DNA of 64,000 nucleotides from Paenibacillus lacisoli (GTDB taxonomy: Bacteria > Bacillota > Bacilli > Paenibacillales > Paenibacillaceae). Under the pieces are notes generated by a model. It was given only the letters and a program-made list of their open reading frames with translations, had not been told where the DNA came from and made no database searches. The translations under genes were made by a program, and so were the position numbers. Positions 42,812 through 51,609 of the stretch are shown piece by piece (position 1 is the first letter of the stretch; each line of letters starts with the position of its first letter). The DNA is taken from assembly GCF_030580655.1 (NCBI RefSeq), contig NZ_JAUQTB010000001.1, positions 62,001 to 126,000 on the forward strand. Reading direction: 5' to 3'.

Positions 42812-43501
42812 CTAGCCTTTCCATTTATAGCCATGTCCCCACACGGTTTGCAAAAACTCCGGTTCCGAAGGATTATTCTCAATTTTTTGACGAAGTCTGC
42901 GGATGTTCACATCCACAATTTTAGGATCCCCCATATACTCTTTTCCCCACACATGATCAAGCAGAACGTCCCGGCTGAGCGGTGTATTCTCCTTTTCTAG
43001 GAAGAACTGAATCAGGGAGAATTCGGTTGGAGTCAGCTCCACCATTTGTCCGTTCTTCTTAAACTGCTTGGAGATCAGATCCAATGTGAACGGACCGGAA
43101 TGGAAAGATACTCTGGCCGAGGTTTCCCGATGGACGTTCACCCGGCGCAGCAACGATTGAATACGAGCAACAAGTTCAGTCGGGCTGAACGGCTTGCTGA
43201 TATGATCATCAGCTCCTACGGACAGCGCATAGACTTTGTCCTGCTCCTGGACTTTGGCTGTCAGGAATATGATTCCTATACGCTCGTTCGTTTCACGGAT
43301 ACGGCGGCACACTTCAAAACCGTCGATTCCCGGCACCATGACATCCAACAACGCGATATCTATGTCCTGAACGCTTTTGAGAATCTGCAGCGCTTCATTC
43401 CCGTCCCCCGCTTCCAATACTTCGAAGCCGTTGCGCTTGAGATTAATGACAATAAAACTGCGGATCGATTCCTCGTCTTCTAAAATAAGTACTTTGCTCA
43501 C
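42812..43501 (-). CDS. OmpR/PhoB-family response regulator
   Basis: A 229-residue regulator. The receiver domain (about 3-115) has Asp9/Glu10 and phospho-acceptor Asp53 in LLDVMVPGIDG, Thr81 and Lys103. A winged-helix DNA-binding domain (about 130-228) follows, with LTPTEFSLIQFFLEKE, VDVNIRRLRQKIE and TVWGHGYKW. The start is GTG at 43501 with AAAGGGG upstream, and it overlaps the stop of the lipoprotein gene by 4 bases. It is the cognate partner of the kinase that follows. Confidence 0.93.
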   Translation of the reverse strand: MSKVLILEDEESIRSFIVINLKRNGFEVLEAGDGNEALQILKSVQDIDIALLDVMVPGIDGFEVCRRIRETNERIGIIFLTAKVQEQDKVYALSVGADDHISKPFSPTELVARIQSLLRRVNVHRETSARVSFHSGPFTLDLISKQFKKNGQMVELTPTEFSLIQFFLEKENTPLSRDVLLDHVWGKEYMGDPKIVDVNIRRLRQKIENNPSEPEFLQTVWGHGYKWKG

Positions 43502-44823
43502 TGCTTTACCCCTTTCCTATCACTGAGACCTGAATTATTTAATTTATTCTCCAGGAATTCTCCATGCAATTTGATACCGACGACACGGTCCTTATCCCGG
43601 ATCCGCTCCTCCCAGCTCCCCTTGGCATCTTCCCATTGCTGAAGAGTAAAAAATTTAATCTCTGCCAGCGTCTGTCCGGTATCGGTTTTAATGAATTTCA
43701 GATATTTATCCTTTTGCGACTTGGTATCGAGGGTAACCTTTCCATACAAATCGCTTGGTATTTTTAGCGAGAAACGGTCTTCAAAATCCTCATATTTCTG
43801 CATCACAAACTTGGAGCCGTTTTTGCCGTCCCACTGATAATAGTTAACAAAGAAAGGAACGTCATCTGGTGCAAAATGCTCCCATCCGTCCGGCCGCTTC
43901 AGTATGCCGTATTCAATGATGCCGTCTCCGTCCACGTCACCGCTCTTGATCATAGCATCTTTCTGAGTATGATCCTGCAGCTGAACCTCCTCCATTACTT
44001 CATTATTCATCGTAATCATACTGGAGTAATAGCTGTGTGCTGCAAGCTGGGTATCAATGATAATCCCTTCCTTATTCTTGGCTATCTTGCCTGCTACAAT
44101 ATTATAGAAATTATTAACGGTATTATCCAGATCCAGCTTGCCGATTTCTTGAAACGATCCATTGTATTGATATGTTGTCACGGATGGCATCTCATTCTGT
44201 TTATATGAAATTACTGTTAGATCATTGATTCCGTCTCCGTTCAGATCCAGCGGCTCTCGCCGGTTGTCCTCGACCAGAAATTTGGAATAAGGCATCTCCA
44301 GCACCTTCTCGATACTACTGCCGTTATAACGATATACAACCAGCAAATTCTGCCCGTCCTGATCATCTCCGGTCGAATAGCCTGCTACAATATCAAGCTG
44401 ACCATCATTGGTCAGATCGACCAGTTTCAAGGATTCCAGCTCCAGACCTTTGCCTTCGAATGTCAGCTTCTTGACCCAAGTACCCTGCTGTTCCTCCAGC
44501 AGCATTCCGTGAATCCGTGGTGTATCGTCAGGCGCTTCGTAGAATACTACCGCTTCCTCGGTTCCGTCGTTGTTAAGGTCGCCCCTGCGGATGGTGTTAG
44601 AATCATCGGGATCACGTGGACGCAGCAGAGTAGCTCCGGGAATATCCCGCAGCTGGGTATTGATGACACTGACGAGTTTTTCTTTATCCGTCGACATAAT
44701 TGGAGTGTTCATCAGTGAAACGGGATCCCTCATCAGATCACATCCGCTTAGCAGCAGCGGCATACAGAGGAGGCCTGCTGCTCCAACCAGCGACGTCATC
44801 CAGCTAGCTTTAAACAATTTCAT
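43498..44823 (-). CDS. Lipoprotein with FG-GAP/VCBS-like calcium-binding repeats
   Basis: A 441-residue secreted lipoprotein with the lipobox LLLSGC near residue 28. The body contains repeated calcium-loop motifs DLNNDGTEEAV, DLTNDGQLDIV, DLNGDGINDLT and DVDGDGIIEYG, the pattern of FG-GAP/VCBS beta-propeller blades. The C-terminal third is beta-rich without repeats. Its position between the ABC ATPase gene and the two-component genes, with a 4-base overlap with the regulator, suggests it helps sense an envelope signal. The ATG at 44823 is used; a GTG one codon earlier is possible. Confidence 0.8.
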   Translation of the reverse strand: MKLFKASWMTSLVGAAGLLCMPLLLSGCDLMRDPVSLMNTPIMSTDKEKLVSVINTQLRDIPGATLLRPRDPDDSNTIRRGDLNNDGTEEAVVFYEAPDDTPRIHGMLLEEQQGTWVKKLTFEGKGLELESLKLVDLTNDGQLDIVAGYSTGDDQDGQNLLVVYRYNGSSIEKVLEMPYSKFLVEDNRREPLDLNGDGINDLTVISYKQNEMPSVTTYQYNGSFQEIGKLDLDNTVNNFYNIVAGKIAKNKEGIIIDTQLAAHSYYSSMITMNNEVMEEVQLQDHTQKDAMIKSGDVDGDGIIEYGILKRPDGWEHFAPDDVPFFVNYYQWDGKNGSKFVMQKYEDFEDRFSLKIPSDLYGKVTLDTKSQKDKYLKFIKTDTGQTLAEIKFFTLQQWEDAKGSWEERIRDKDRVVGIKLHGEFLENKLNNSGLSDRKGVKQ

Positions 44824-44862
44824 CACTCTTTTCTATACAGCCGCAGCTGCGGTTCAACCCAC

Positions 44863-45588
44863 TTACAACTTATTCTTCTCAGCCATCGTCAATCGCCGCC
44901 CGCGAATATCAAAAATGATCTCCCCGTCGGAAATTCCCCAAATGCGGGAAGCATGCTTCTCAGCCAGCTCGATCGGAAGAACGGTGATCACGGTCATCTT
45001 CTCTTTCTCACACAGCGATTTAAGTGTACCCAGTACAGCATCCGCAGAATGAGGATCCAGTCCGATGACGGGTTCATCGGCAAGTATGACACTGGCACCA
45101 TGCACAAGTGCTCGTGCTATTGCCACCCGCTGCCTTTCCCCGCCGCTGAGATTCTGTGCTTTCTCCTTCGCCTTATCCAGCAGACCTAGTTCTTCCAGAA
45201 CGTCCATCGCGCCCATATAATCATCGGATCTCACCATACCCGTCACTCTGCGAAACAGCGGAGTTTGACCTGCCATACCAATAATGACGTTTTTATGTGC
45301 TGTTTTGTTCAGATAAAGGGTCGGATTCTGCTCAAGAAATGCCCACTCACGCTTTAATTTGCTCCGACCGGCCATTCCGCCCTTCAAAATATCCGTACCA
45401 TCAATTATAAATGTTCCCTGATCCCACGACTCCCTCAGTGCAAGGCAGCGAAGCAGCATACTCTTACCGCTCCCGCTTGGACCTACAACGGCAATCATCT
45501 CACCGTGATGAACCTCGAAGCTGATATTTTTGAGAACGGGAACACGGTCTGCCCCCAAACTTTTGGCCAAAGCATTCACTTTTATCAT
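44863..45588 (-). CDS. ABC transporter ATP-binding protein, PhnC-like
   Basis: A 241-residue ATPase: Walker A GPSGSGKS, signature LSGGERQR, Walker B VILADEP. The segment after the Q-loop (NVIIGMAGQTPLFRRVTGM) resembles phosphonate transporter ATPase PhnC. Two features are odd: the H-loop region is ITVLPIELAEKHA, lacking the usual VTH histidine, and no permease or binding-protein gene is adjacent. GAGGGGA lies before the ATG. It is the first gene of the unit with lipoprotein, regulator and kinase, 37 bases before the lipoprotein gene. Confidence 0.85.
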   Translation of the reverse strand: MIKVNALAKSLGADRVPVLKNISFEVHHGEMIAVVGPSGSGKSMLLRCLALRESWDQGTFIIDGTDILKGGMAGRSKLKREWAFLEQNPTLYLNKTAHKNVIIGMAGQTPLFRRVTGMVRSDDYMGAMDVLEELGLLDKAKEKAQNLSGGERQRVAIARALVHGASVILADEPVIGLDPHSADAVLGTLKSLCEKEKMTVITVLPIELAEKHASRIWGISDGEIIFDIRGRRLTMAEKNKL

Positions 45589-45665
45589 AACCGAACTTCC
45601 CCTCTTGTCCGCTGTACTGTATTGCTGTCCATTTTATTGTAAACAATAGCCAAAAGTCATGCAAA

Positions 45666-46877
45666 TCAAGCCTTATGCTCAATATACTGGTGGTTCTGCA
45701 ACTCACGTTTTTCGGGCTTGAAGCCTAAGCCTATGAGCCCAAATAGGATATAAACGGCTCCCATCACAAAAAACAGGCTTCCGAAGGAGAAGCTGTCCAG
45801 AAGTTTGCCACCCATATTAGGGCCCAGAATACTGCCGGCATTGAAATGAAAGGAAGCCAGCACATTGGCCGCTGGCAGCAGCTGCTTTGGCAGCAGATCT
45901 GCCGCATAGGCCAGGCCAAGTGAAAAGAATGAACCGACCAGGCCGCCTGCAAGTAACAGCAGCAGCAGCGTCGCAATCAAATGGGTTCCGCTGAACGGAA
46001 TCAGAACAAAAAGCAATCCACCTGCCGCCGCCGCCCAGATGAGGACATTTCTGCGGCCGATCCGGTCACTCAGGATCCCGAGCGGCATCTGAAGAACCAG
46101 ACCGCCAATTCCGATGAAAGGCAGCAGCAGTGCAATATCGTCCTGACTGTAACCGATTCTGAGACCATAAACCGGAAAATTACTATTCATACTAGCTTCC
46201 ATATAACCATAAAGAAAAGCTGGAAGCAGCGCATACCACGCCCACCGGTAACTTCTGCTAAACCGGCGTTTGGCATGTTCATCCGCAGGCTGCTTCTCAG
46301 GCTTCATATTGGGCAGCTTGAGGAGGACTAGCAGGAATACGAGAGCAAGCATGACAGCTAAAAGAACGAATGGTACATACATGCCGTATTTCTGCAGCGA
46401 AATTCCGAAGGGTCCCAGACTGAAGCCAAGACCGTATGACATCCCGTACAGCGACAAATTGCGTCCTCGCTGATGGACAGGTGTTACCAGCAGTACCCAC
46501 AGCTGTGCCGCATAATGCAGTGCGCTGTCGCCAATTCCGACGAAGAGGCGAAAAACAAACCAGATCCGGATATCCGGAAATAACGGAAACAATAAAAGGG
46601 TGACCATGACAAGCACCAGACCGCTGGCCATCAGCTTCTTGAACCCCAGACGTCCAAGCAGCTTTTCTGCTGCCAAGGTCATTCCGAAAGAACCTATGTA
46701 TAAAGCGGCAGAATTAAGCCCGTTTAGAGAGGAAGACACCCCCATCTGCTCAAGATAAATGGATAACACAGGAAGCAGAAGCCCCTGGCTAATCCCTGCA
46801 ATAACGATAACTGCTATTAATATCAGGAAATGGAGCCTGCCTGAGGAGCCAGAATGCTCCGATACAGCTGATGACAA
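45666..46877 (-). CDS. Major facilitator superfamily transporter
   Basis: A 403-residue membrane protein with 12 predicted helices in two halves, separated by a charged loop (KLPNMKPEKQPADEHAKRR). The MFS signature between helices 2 and 3 appears as EKLLGRLGFKKLMASG and, in the second half, as GILSDRIGRRNVLIW. Substrate is unknown. The start is TTG at 46875-46877 with AGGGGG upstream. Only 77 bases and no clear terminator separate it from the ABC ATPase gene, so partial co-transcription is possible. Confidence 0.87.
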   Translation of the reverse strand: MSSAVSEHSGSSGRLHFLILIAVIVIAGISQGLLLPVLSIYLEQMGVSSSLNGLNSAALYIGSFGMTLAAEKLLGRLGFKKLMASGLVLVMVTLLLFPLFPDIRIWFVFRLFVGIGDSALHYAAQLWVLLVTPVHQRGRNLSLYGMSYGLGFSLGPFGISLQKYGMYVPFVLLAVMLALVFLLVLLKLPNMKPEKQPADEHAKRRFSRSYRWAWYALLPAFLYGYMEASMNSNFPVYGLRIGYSQDDIALLLPFIGIGGLVLQMPLGILSDRIGRRNVLIWAAAAGGLLFVLIPFSGTHLIATLLLLLLAGGLVGSFFSLGLAYAADLLPKQLLPAANVLASFHFNAGSILGPNMGGKLLDSFSFGSLFFVMGAVYILFGLIGLGFKPEKRELQNHQYIEHKA

Positions 46878-47185
46878 TAGAAAATCCCCCTACAAATACA
46901 AAAGAAATCGTCAAAAGGAATGACGACTTCCTGTCTGAAATCCAAATTCATCCATGAATTGGTGGTGGCTGCTGCTGAGCCTCATTTCGACAAACTACAA
47001 TAATTATAGTGGACAATGATTACTTAAACAAGCCATAATGAAAACAGAAAATGTAGATTTCATTCTGCATATTTCAGGATCTTTTTCCGAAGAAGCAGAA
47101 TGGGCAAGACTTTCAGTTACGCAGGAAAGGCGGCTGCCATTTCAGGCGGTCCATTCTGTGTGATTTAGAATAGGAGGCCCTTCGT
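46878..47185. other. Divergent intergenic region between MFS and ArsR-type regulator genes
   Basis: No coding sequence recognised. It should hold the promoters of both genes. A short inverted repeat TCGTCA/TGACGA lies near 46908-46925, with no U tract. Confidence 0.4.
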
Positions 47186-48106
47186 ATGGGTTATGAAGTA
47201 CGTGTAGATTCAACACCGATTTATGAGCTGCTGGGCAGTTTTCTCGTCTATGCCACGAAGAAATGGGTACGCAATCTGGACCTCGGCTTTGAGTTTATCG
47301 AGACCGCTGACCAATTGCTGGATTCATCTATGAAGAGCGAAATTAGCCAGTCTGCATTCTGGCCGTTCGCTGACTACGATACGCTGTACGCCTGGGCCAT
47401 CAACCGTCCGGCACATATAATGGAAGCAGAGCAATACATCGATTATGCAGCTTCTGCACCGGAAGCTGAACTGCTGGCCGCTGCCTCCCCGCTCCTCCCG
47501 AATCTGCAGCTGGAAGATGTGATGCGGATCCGGCGTGCGTACCTGCCTCTGCTGAAGCATTGGTATATCCGTTATTTTGCCAATATCGAGCAGAGTATGC
47601 GCCATCTCTCAGAAGAGGATGCAGCCGAGAAGCAGCTGCTGCTGACCAAAATGGCACCTGAGGATCTTGTTGAATATGCAACTTCCGGGCTGGTTGTACG
47701 TGATCTTGAAGGTATTTCTTCCGTTGTCCTGTTTCCAACCGTCCACAACCGTCCCATTAATACATATTGCTTCTATAAAGGAGTTCTGTTCATTCAGTAC
47801 CCTGTGGAGCTTTCTGAAGAAGATGCCGAGCAGCCGCCGGTCATCCTCTCCCGTCTTACATTTGCTGTTAATGACCTGGATCGGCTGCGTCTACTTCGTT
47901 TTCTTGGGAAGGAACCCAAGTCTCTGGATCAGATGATCGAGCACATGAACCTGACCGAAGATGTTTTAACCTCGCATCTGATGGTTCTGCGTACAGCCGG
48001 TATGCTGCGGATACATCTGGACCTGGAGAGCCATGATAAATACAACATTCGCCCGGAAGGATTGGGTGATCTCCAGATGTTTCTTGAATCGTATATCGGT
48101 TTATAG
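47186..48106 (+). CDS. ArsR-family-like winged-helix transcriptional regulator
   Basis: A 306-residue protein with a long N-terminal helical region of unknown role. A C-terminal winged helix at about 225-300 (RLRLLRFLGKEPKSLDQMIEHM, LTEDVLTSHLMVLRTAGML) is of the ArsR/HTH_20 type. No metal-binding CxC motif is visible, so it is not a classical metal sensor. AGGAGG lies before the ATG. It precedes the HAD hydrolase gene by 57 bases, so the pair is probably one transcript. Confidence 0.8.
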   Translation: MGYEVRVDSTPIYELLGSFLVYATKKWVRNLDLGFEFIETADQLLDSSMKSEISQSAFWPFADYDTLYAWAINRPAHIMEAEQYIDYAASAPEAELLAAASPLLPNLQLEDVMRIRRAYLPLLKHWYIRYFANIEQSMRHLSEEDAAEKQLLLTKMAPEDLVEYATSGLVVRDLEGISSVVLFPTVHNRPINTYCFYKGVLFIQYPVELSEEDAEQPPVILSRLTFAVNDLDRLRLLRFLGKEPKSLDQMIEHMNLTEDVLTSHLMVLRTAGMLRIHLDLESHDKYNIRPEGLGDLQMFLESYIGL

Positions 48107-48163
48107 TTTAACGTACTGCCCTGCCGGTGGGTGATCGGCCAGTTAATGAAGGAGTGCTGCCTG

Positions 48164-48928
48164 ATGAGTTATGAGAAACAACAAATCATTTTTGATCTGG
48201 ATGATACATTGATCCACTGCAACAAATATTTTGATCTGATTTTGGGACAATACTTCGAGCTGATGATGGACTGGTTCCAGAACGACCAGCTGACCGTTGA
48301 AGAAATCCGTCAGAAACAAATTGAAATTGATGTCGCCGGCGTAACCAAAGTCGGCTTTGCCAGCGAACATTTTCCTCAATCGCTAATCGACACCTATCAT
48401 TTTTTGTGCGAGAAGTATGGCCATAAAGCTGCCGAGGATGAGGAGCACGAGCTTCGTCTTCTCGGACGGAGCGTTTACGAACAGGAGATTGAAGCTTATC
48501 CCGGGATGGTTGAAACACTCGAATCGCTGACCAAGGCTGGACATCATCTTTACCTCTATACCGGTGGTGAAAAGGCTATTCAGCAGCGCAAAATCGACCA
48601 AATGAAGCTAAGCACATACTTTGATGAACGCATTTTTATCCGACAGCACAAAAATATCGAAGCCCTTGAACAGATTCTGCAGAGCGGCAGCTTTGATCGT
48701 AAGAAAACCTGGATGATCGGCAACTCGCTGCGTACAGATATTGAGCCGGCTATTACAGCAGGCATCAACTGCATATATCTTAAACAAAAAAATGAATGGA
48801 GTTACAATATCATTGAGCTTAAACAGGAGCCCACTTCGGTTATGTACACCATTCACAGCTTGACGGATGTCCCAAGAGTTATACACGAAAGTATCCATAT
48901 GCATCAACAGCAAAAGACCCTTGGCTGA
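48164..48928 (+). CDS. HAD-superfamily hydrolase
   Basis: A 254-residue phosphatase-type HAD protein. Motif I is IIFDLDDTL (nucleophile Asp11, Asp13), motif II is LYLYTGG, the motif III region is RKIDQMK, and motif IV is MIGNSLRTDIEPA. A helical cap domain lies between motifs I and II. It probably dephosphorylates a small metabolite. The ATG at 48164 has AGGAG 9 bases upstream. The last codons and stop lie inside the terminator hairpin at 48906-48944. Confidence 0.87.
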   Translation: MSYEKQQIIFDLDDTLIHCNKYFDLILGQYFELMMDWFQNDQLTVEEIRQKQIEIDVAGVTKVGFASEHFPQSLIDTYHFLCEKYGHKAAEDEEHELRLLGRSVYEQEIEAYPGMVETLESLTKAGHHLYLYTGGEKAIQQRKIDQMKLSTYFDERIFIRQHKNIEALEQILQSGSFDRKKTWMIGNSLRTDIEPAITAGINCIYLKQKNEWSYNIIELKQEPTSVMYTIHSLTDVPRVIHESIHMHQQQKTLG

Positions 48929-48944
48929 AGGGTCTTTTGCTGTT
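48906..48944 (+). terminator. Perfect 17 bp terminator hairpin overlapping the HAD gene end
   Basis: AACAGCAAAAGACCCTT pairs with AAGGGTCTTTTGCTGTT around a 5-base loop. The stop codon of the HAD gene lies at the loop-stem junction. It can act for the convergent HAD and topB genes. Confidence 0.85.
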
Positions 48945-48952
48945 AGAAAGCA

Positions 48953-51232
48953 CTATTCTTCTCGCTGCAGCGTAAGCTTGCCGCTCGTTCGGTCAGCAAG
49001 TACAATTCTTGCCTTGTACGCAGCTCCGTTCGCTGTTTTAAAAGAAAGCAGCTGTGTCTGTCCCTTATCGAGCAAAGATCGCAGCATAGCCGGTGATACC
49101 TGCTTGCCGCTGAATTCCTTCCAGATCACAAACTTACACCCTTCACGGAAATGGTCACATCCGAATCCTTTTCGTCCTTCAATAATTGTACCGTTACAAT
49201 TTGAACAAGGGCAGCTGCCCAGTGATACCCGTTCAGCGGAAGACCGCGGCTTGGCTGCGGATTTCGTTGCAGCAGTATTTTTGGAGACAGAAGTTCGCGC
49301 TGCCTTAACCGCTGTAGCAGTTCCACTTGATGATGTTTTGCTACGAGGTGAAGCCCCTTTGCGACCTTTACTCCCTCTTCCGCTCTCTACTCCAAATGCC
49401 GATGCCGGAGCGGGTGCTTGCTGCTTCACCTTTTCAATGACGGATAGTGTAAACTTCTTCACATTATCCATGAACTTGTCCCGCTCAGCTTCACCCTTGG
49501 AGATTTGATGCAGCCTCCGTTCCCACTGTCCTGTCATTTCAGGAGATGCCAGCAGCTCTACTCCCGCTCTGCGGATCAACTCAATCGCCATATTTCCTTT
49601 TGGAGTCATGACGATCTTCTTTCCCTGCATTTCGATATAGCCGACATTTTTAAGGCGTTCAATGGTAGCCGCACGGGTCGCTGGTGTTCCCAGCCCACTC
49701 TCTTTCATCGCGTCACGAAGTTCCTCATTCTCTATCTGTTTGCCGGCGCTTTCCATGGCTTTTAGCAGCGTTCCTTCAGTATAGCTTTTAGGAGGCTGTG
49801 TGGCCTTCTCTTTGGCTTCTGCCTTTAAGCAGTGCACGGGATTTGCTTCGTGAATCTCAAAACTGCGATCCGTCCATTCTTCAGCTTCCTGCTCCTCATC
49901 TTTCTTTTTGCGGCTGTTCTTCTTCGTGTTCTGATCGTCGATAACTACTTTCCAGCCAAGATGAAGCAGTTCTTTGATTCCTGTCTTGAAGAGGTGTCCT
50001 TCCACTTCTGTGAATACGGTATGCTGCTTGTACTCCGCTGGCGGATAAAAATGAGACAAAAAACGCCGGATGACCAAATCATAAATATTGGATTCCTCTT
50101 TGCTTAAAGTACCTGGTTTCTTCAGCGTTGGTAAAATTGCATGGTGATCCTCAACGCGTGAAGGATTGCACACGGATTTGTTCCCTTTGTGAACTAACGC
50201 TGGCTGTGCCCCTTCGGCAAGCTCACGGTAGGGCCCGTGCTTAAGCAGCTGCAGCGTCTTGTGCATTCCTTCCAGATTCTGTTCTGTCACGTAATTGGAA
50301 TTGGTCCGCGGGTAAGAAATCACCTTATGTCTTTCGTATAGTGCCTGAGCGAGGTCCAGCGTCTTCTTCGCCGAATAACCAAACTTGGCATTCGCTTCCC
50401 TCTGGAGAAGCGTGAGATCATATAATTTGAAAGGATACTCTTTGGTATTCTTTAACTCGTACTTGCTGATCCTTCCCTCTTTTCCACGGACTGCATCTGC
50501 AATTTTCTCTGCATCCTCCTGAGCAGTCAGCTTATCACCTTGACGAATCCCTTTATACTCCGTCTGTTCCTGCTTGAAATGGGCAATGACATCGTAAAAG
50601 GTTTGAGATTCGAACGCCTGAATTTCTTTTTCACGATCATAGATCAGTGCCAGTACAGGTGTCTGTACCCTACCGACTGACAGCAGCGCATTATGGCGTG
50701 TAGTAAAGGCCCGTGAAGCATTCATTCCAATCAGCCAATCAGCTTCACTTCGTGCTCTGGCAGCCTGGGTCAAATGCTCAAACTCTGCCGCCTCATGCAG
50801 CTGACTAAAGCCTCTGGAAATACTTTCTGCTGTCAGATCAGATATCCACAGCCGCTTAACCGGCTGCTTCAGCTTAAGCTGCTGTTGTATCAAGGCAAAG
50901 ATGTACTGCCCCTCCCGCCCAGCGTCACAAGCATTAACGATCGCGTTGCAGCGCTTTGCCAGTTCACCGATAATCTTGAGCTGATCCTTGGTACGCGGGT
51001 TAGGAATGATTTTAAATGAGGAGGGGATGATGGGCAGATCCTGAATGTTCCACTTTTTATACTTGGGATCATAGGCATCAGGCTCGGCAAGCCCCAGGAG
51101 GTGACCAATCGCCCAGGTGATAATATAGTGTTCACCCTCAAGATAACTGCGTTTGTTCTGCGCCCGGGGCTCCACCACTGCCGCGATAGTCCGGCCCATG
51201 TCCGGTTTCTCGGCGATAATCAGTGTCTTCAT
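48953..51232 (-). CDS. topB: DNA topoisomerase III
   Basis: A type IA topoisomerase of 759 residues that relaxes or decatenates single-stranded DNA regions. The Toprim domain has IIAEKPDMGRTIA and VNACDAGREGQYIF, and the active-site tyrosine lies in ISYPRTNSNYV (about Tyr309). SVGRVQTPVLALI follows the conserved order. After about residue 620 comes a low-complexity Ala/Ser/Lys/Arg linker, then a zinc-ribbon-like end (CPCSNCNGT, GCDHFREGCKF). The ATG at 51232 has GGGAGAGA upstream; a GTG one codon before is possible. The leader contains an intrinsic terminator. Confidence 0.95.
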   Translation of the reverse strand: MKTLIIAEKPDMGRTIAAVVEPRAQNKRSYLEGEHYIITWAIGHLLGLAEPDAYDPKYKKWNIQDLPIIPSSFKIIPNPRTKDQLKIIGELAKRCNAIVNACDAGREGQYIFALIQQQLKLKQPVKRLWISDLTAESISRGFSQLHEAAEFEHLTQAARARSEADWLIGMNASRAFTTRHNALLSVGRVQTPVLALIYDREKEIQAFESQTFYDVIAHFKQEQTEYKGIRQGDKLTAQEDAEKIADAVRGKEGRISKYELKNTKEYPFKLYDLTLLQREANAKFGYSAKKTLDLAQALYERHKVISYPRTNSNYVTEQNLEGMHKTLQLLKHGPYRELAEGAQPALVHKGNKSVCNPSRVEDHHAILPTLKKPGTLSKEESNIYDLVIRRFLSHFYPPAEYKQHTVFTEVEGHLFKTGIKELLHLGWKVVIDDQNTKKNSRKKKDEEQEAEEWTDRSFEIHEANPVHCLKAEAKEKATQPPKSYTEGTLLKAMESAGKQIENEELRDAMKESGLGTPATRAATIERLKNVGYIEMQGKKIVMTPKGNMAIELIRRAGVELLASPEMTGQWERRLHQISKGEAERDKFMDNVKKFTLSVIEKVKQQAPAPASAFGVESGRGSKGRKGASPRSKTSSSGTATAVKAARTSVSKNTAATKSAAKPRSSAERVSLGSCPCSNCNGTIIEGRKGFGCDHFREGCKFVIWKEFSGKQVSPAMLRSLLDKGQTQLLSFKTANGAAYKARIVLADRTSGKLTLQREE

Positions 51233-51273
51233 CACAATCTCTCTCCCTTGTCATACAATGAGCCATCAAAAAA

Positions 51274-51298
51274 GGAGCTTCCATGCGGCGGAAGCCCC
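51274..51298 (-). terminator. Intrinsic terminator in the topB leader
   Basis: On the minus strand GGGGCTTCC pairs with GGAAGCTCC (one G-U pair) around a 7-base loop, followed by TTTTTTG. It lies about 40 bases upstream of the topB start codon and downstream of the extended -10 promoter at 51332-51340, so it would stop most transcripts before topB unless regulated. Confidence 0.75.
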
Positions 51299-51331
51299 TG
51301 CTTCATAAGTCATTTCTATAATACTAATACA

Positions 51332-51340
51332 ATTATACCA
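51332..51340 (-). promoter_or_regulatory. Extended -10 promoter upstream of topB
   Basis: On the minus strand TGGTATAAT, a perfect TGnTATAAT element; no good -35 box is visible. Confidence 0.5.
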
Positions 51341-51526
51341 TACCCGTTGTCTGTTATAAATGATGAGAACTCATCCTCGTTATTGTCATGTATATGTAAT
51401 ATTAGTTGACTTATTAGTCGAATTATTCTATTCAAACATAGAAAATCGAAAAAAACTCTTTAAACCTGTCGCTTCAGGGAGTATAATTGAGTCAAAATTA
51501 AAGTCCGTTCTTCATTAATTCACTTT
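51341..51526. other. AT-rich intergenic DNA between topB promoter and gltD terminator
   Basis: No coding sequence recognised in this part of the 374-base gap between topB and gltD. Confidence 0.4.
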
Positions 51527-51551
51527 TATATGTTAAATAATTTAACATATA
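51527..51551. repeat. Perfect 25 bp AT-rich palindrome
   Basis: TATATGTTAAAT and ATTTAACATATA flank a single central A. There is no GC clamp or U tract, so it is more operator-like than terminator-like. It lies between the gltD terminator and the topB promoter. Confidence 0.6.
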
Positions 51552-51570
51552 TTGAAATGCACAAACAAAA

Positions 51571-51596
51571 AAGCAAGCTGCTTACACAGCCTGCTT
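51571..51596 (-). terminator. Terminator after gltD
   Basis: AAGCA/TGCTT and GCTG/CAGC pairs with one mismatch, followed on the minus strand by TTTTTTGTTTG. Confidence 0.85.
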
Positions 51597-51609
51597 GGAT
51601 AACACTAAA

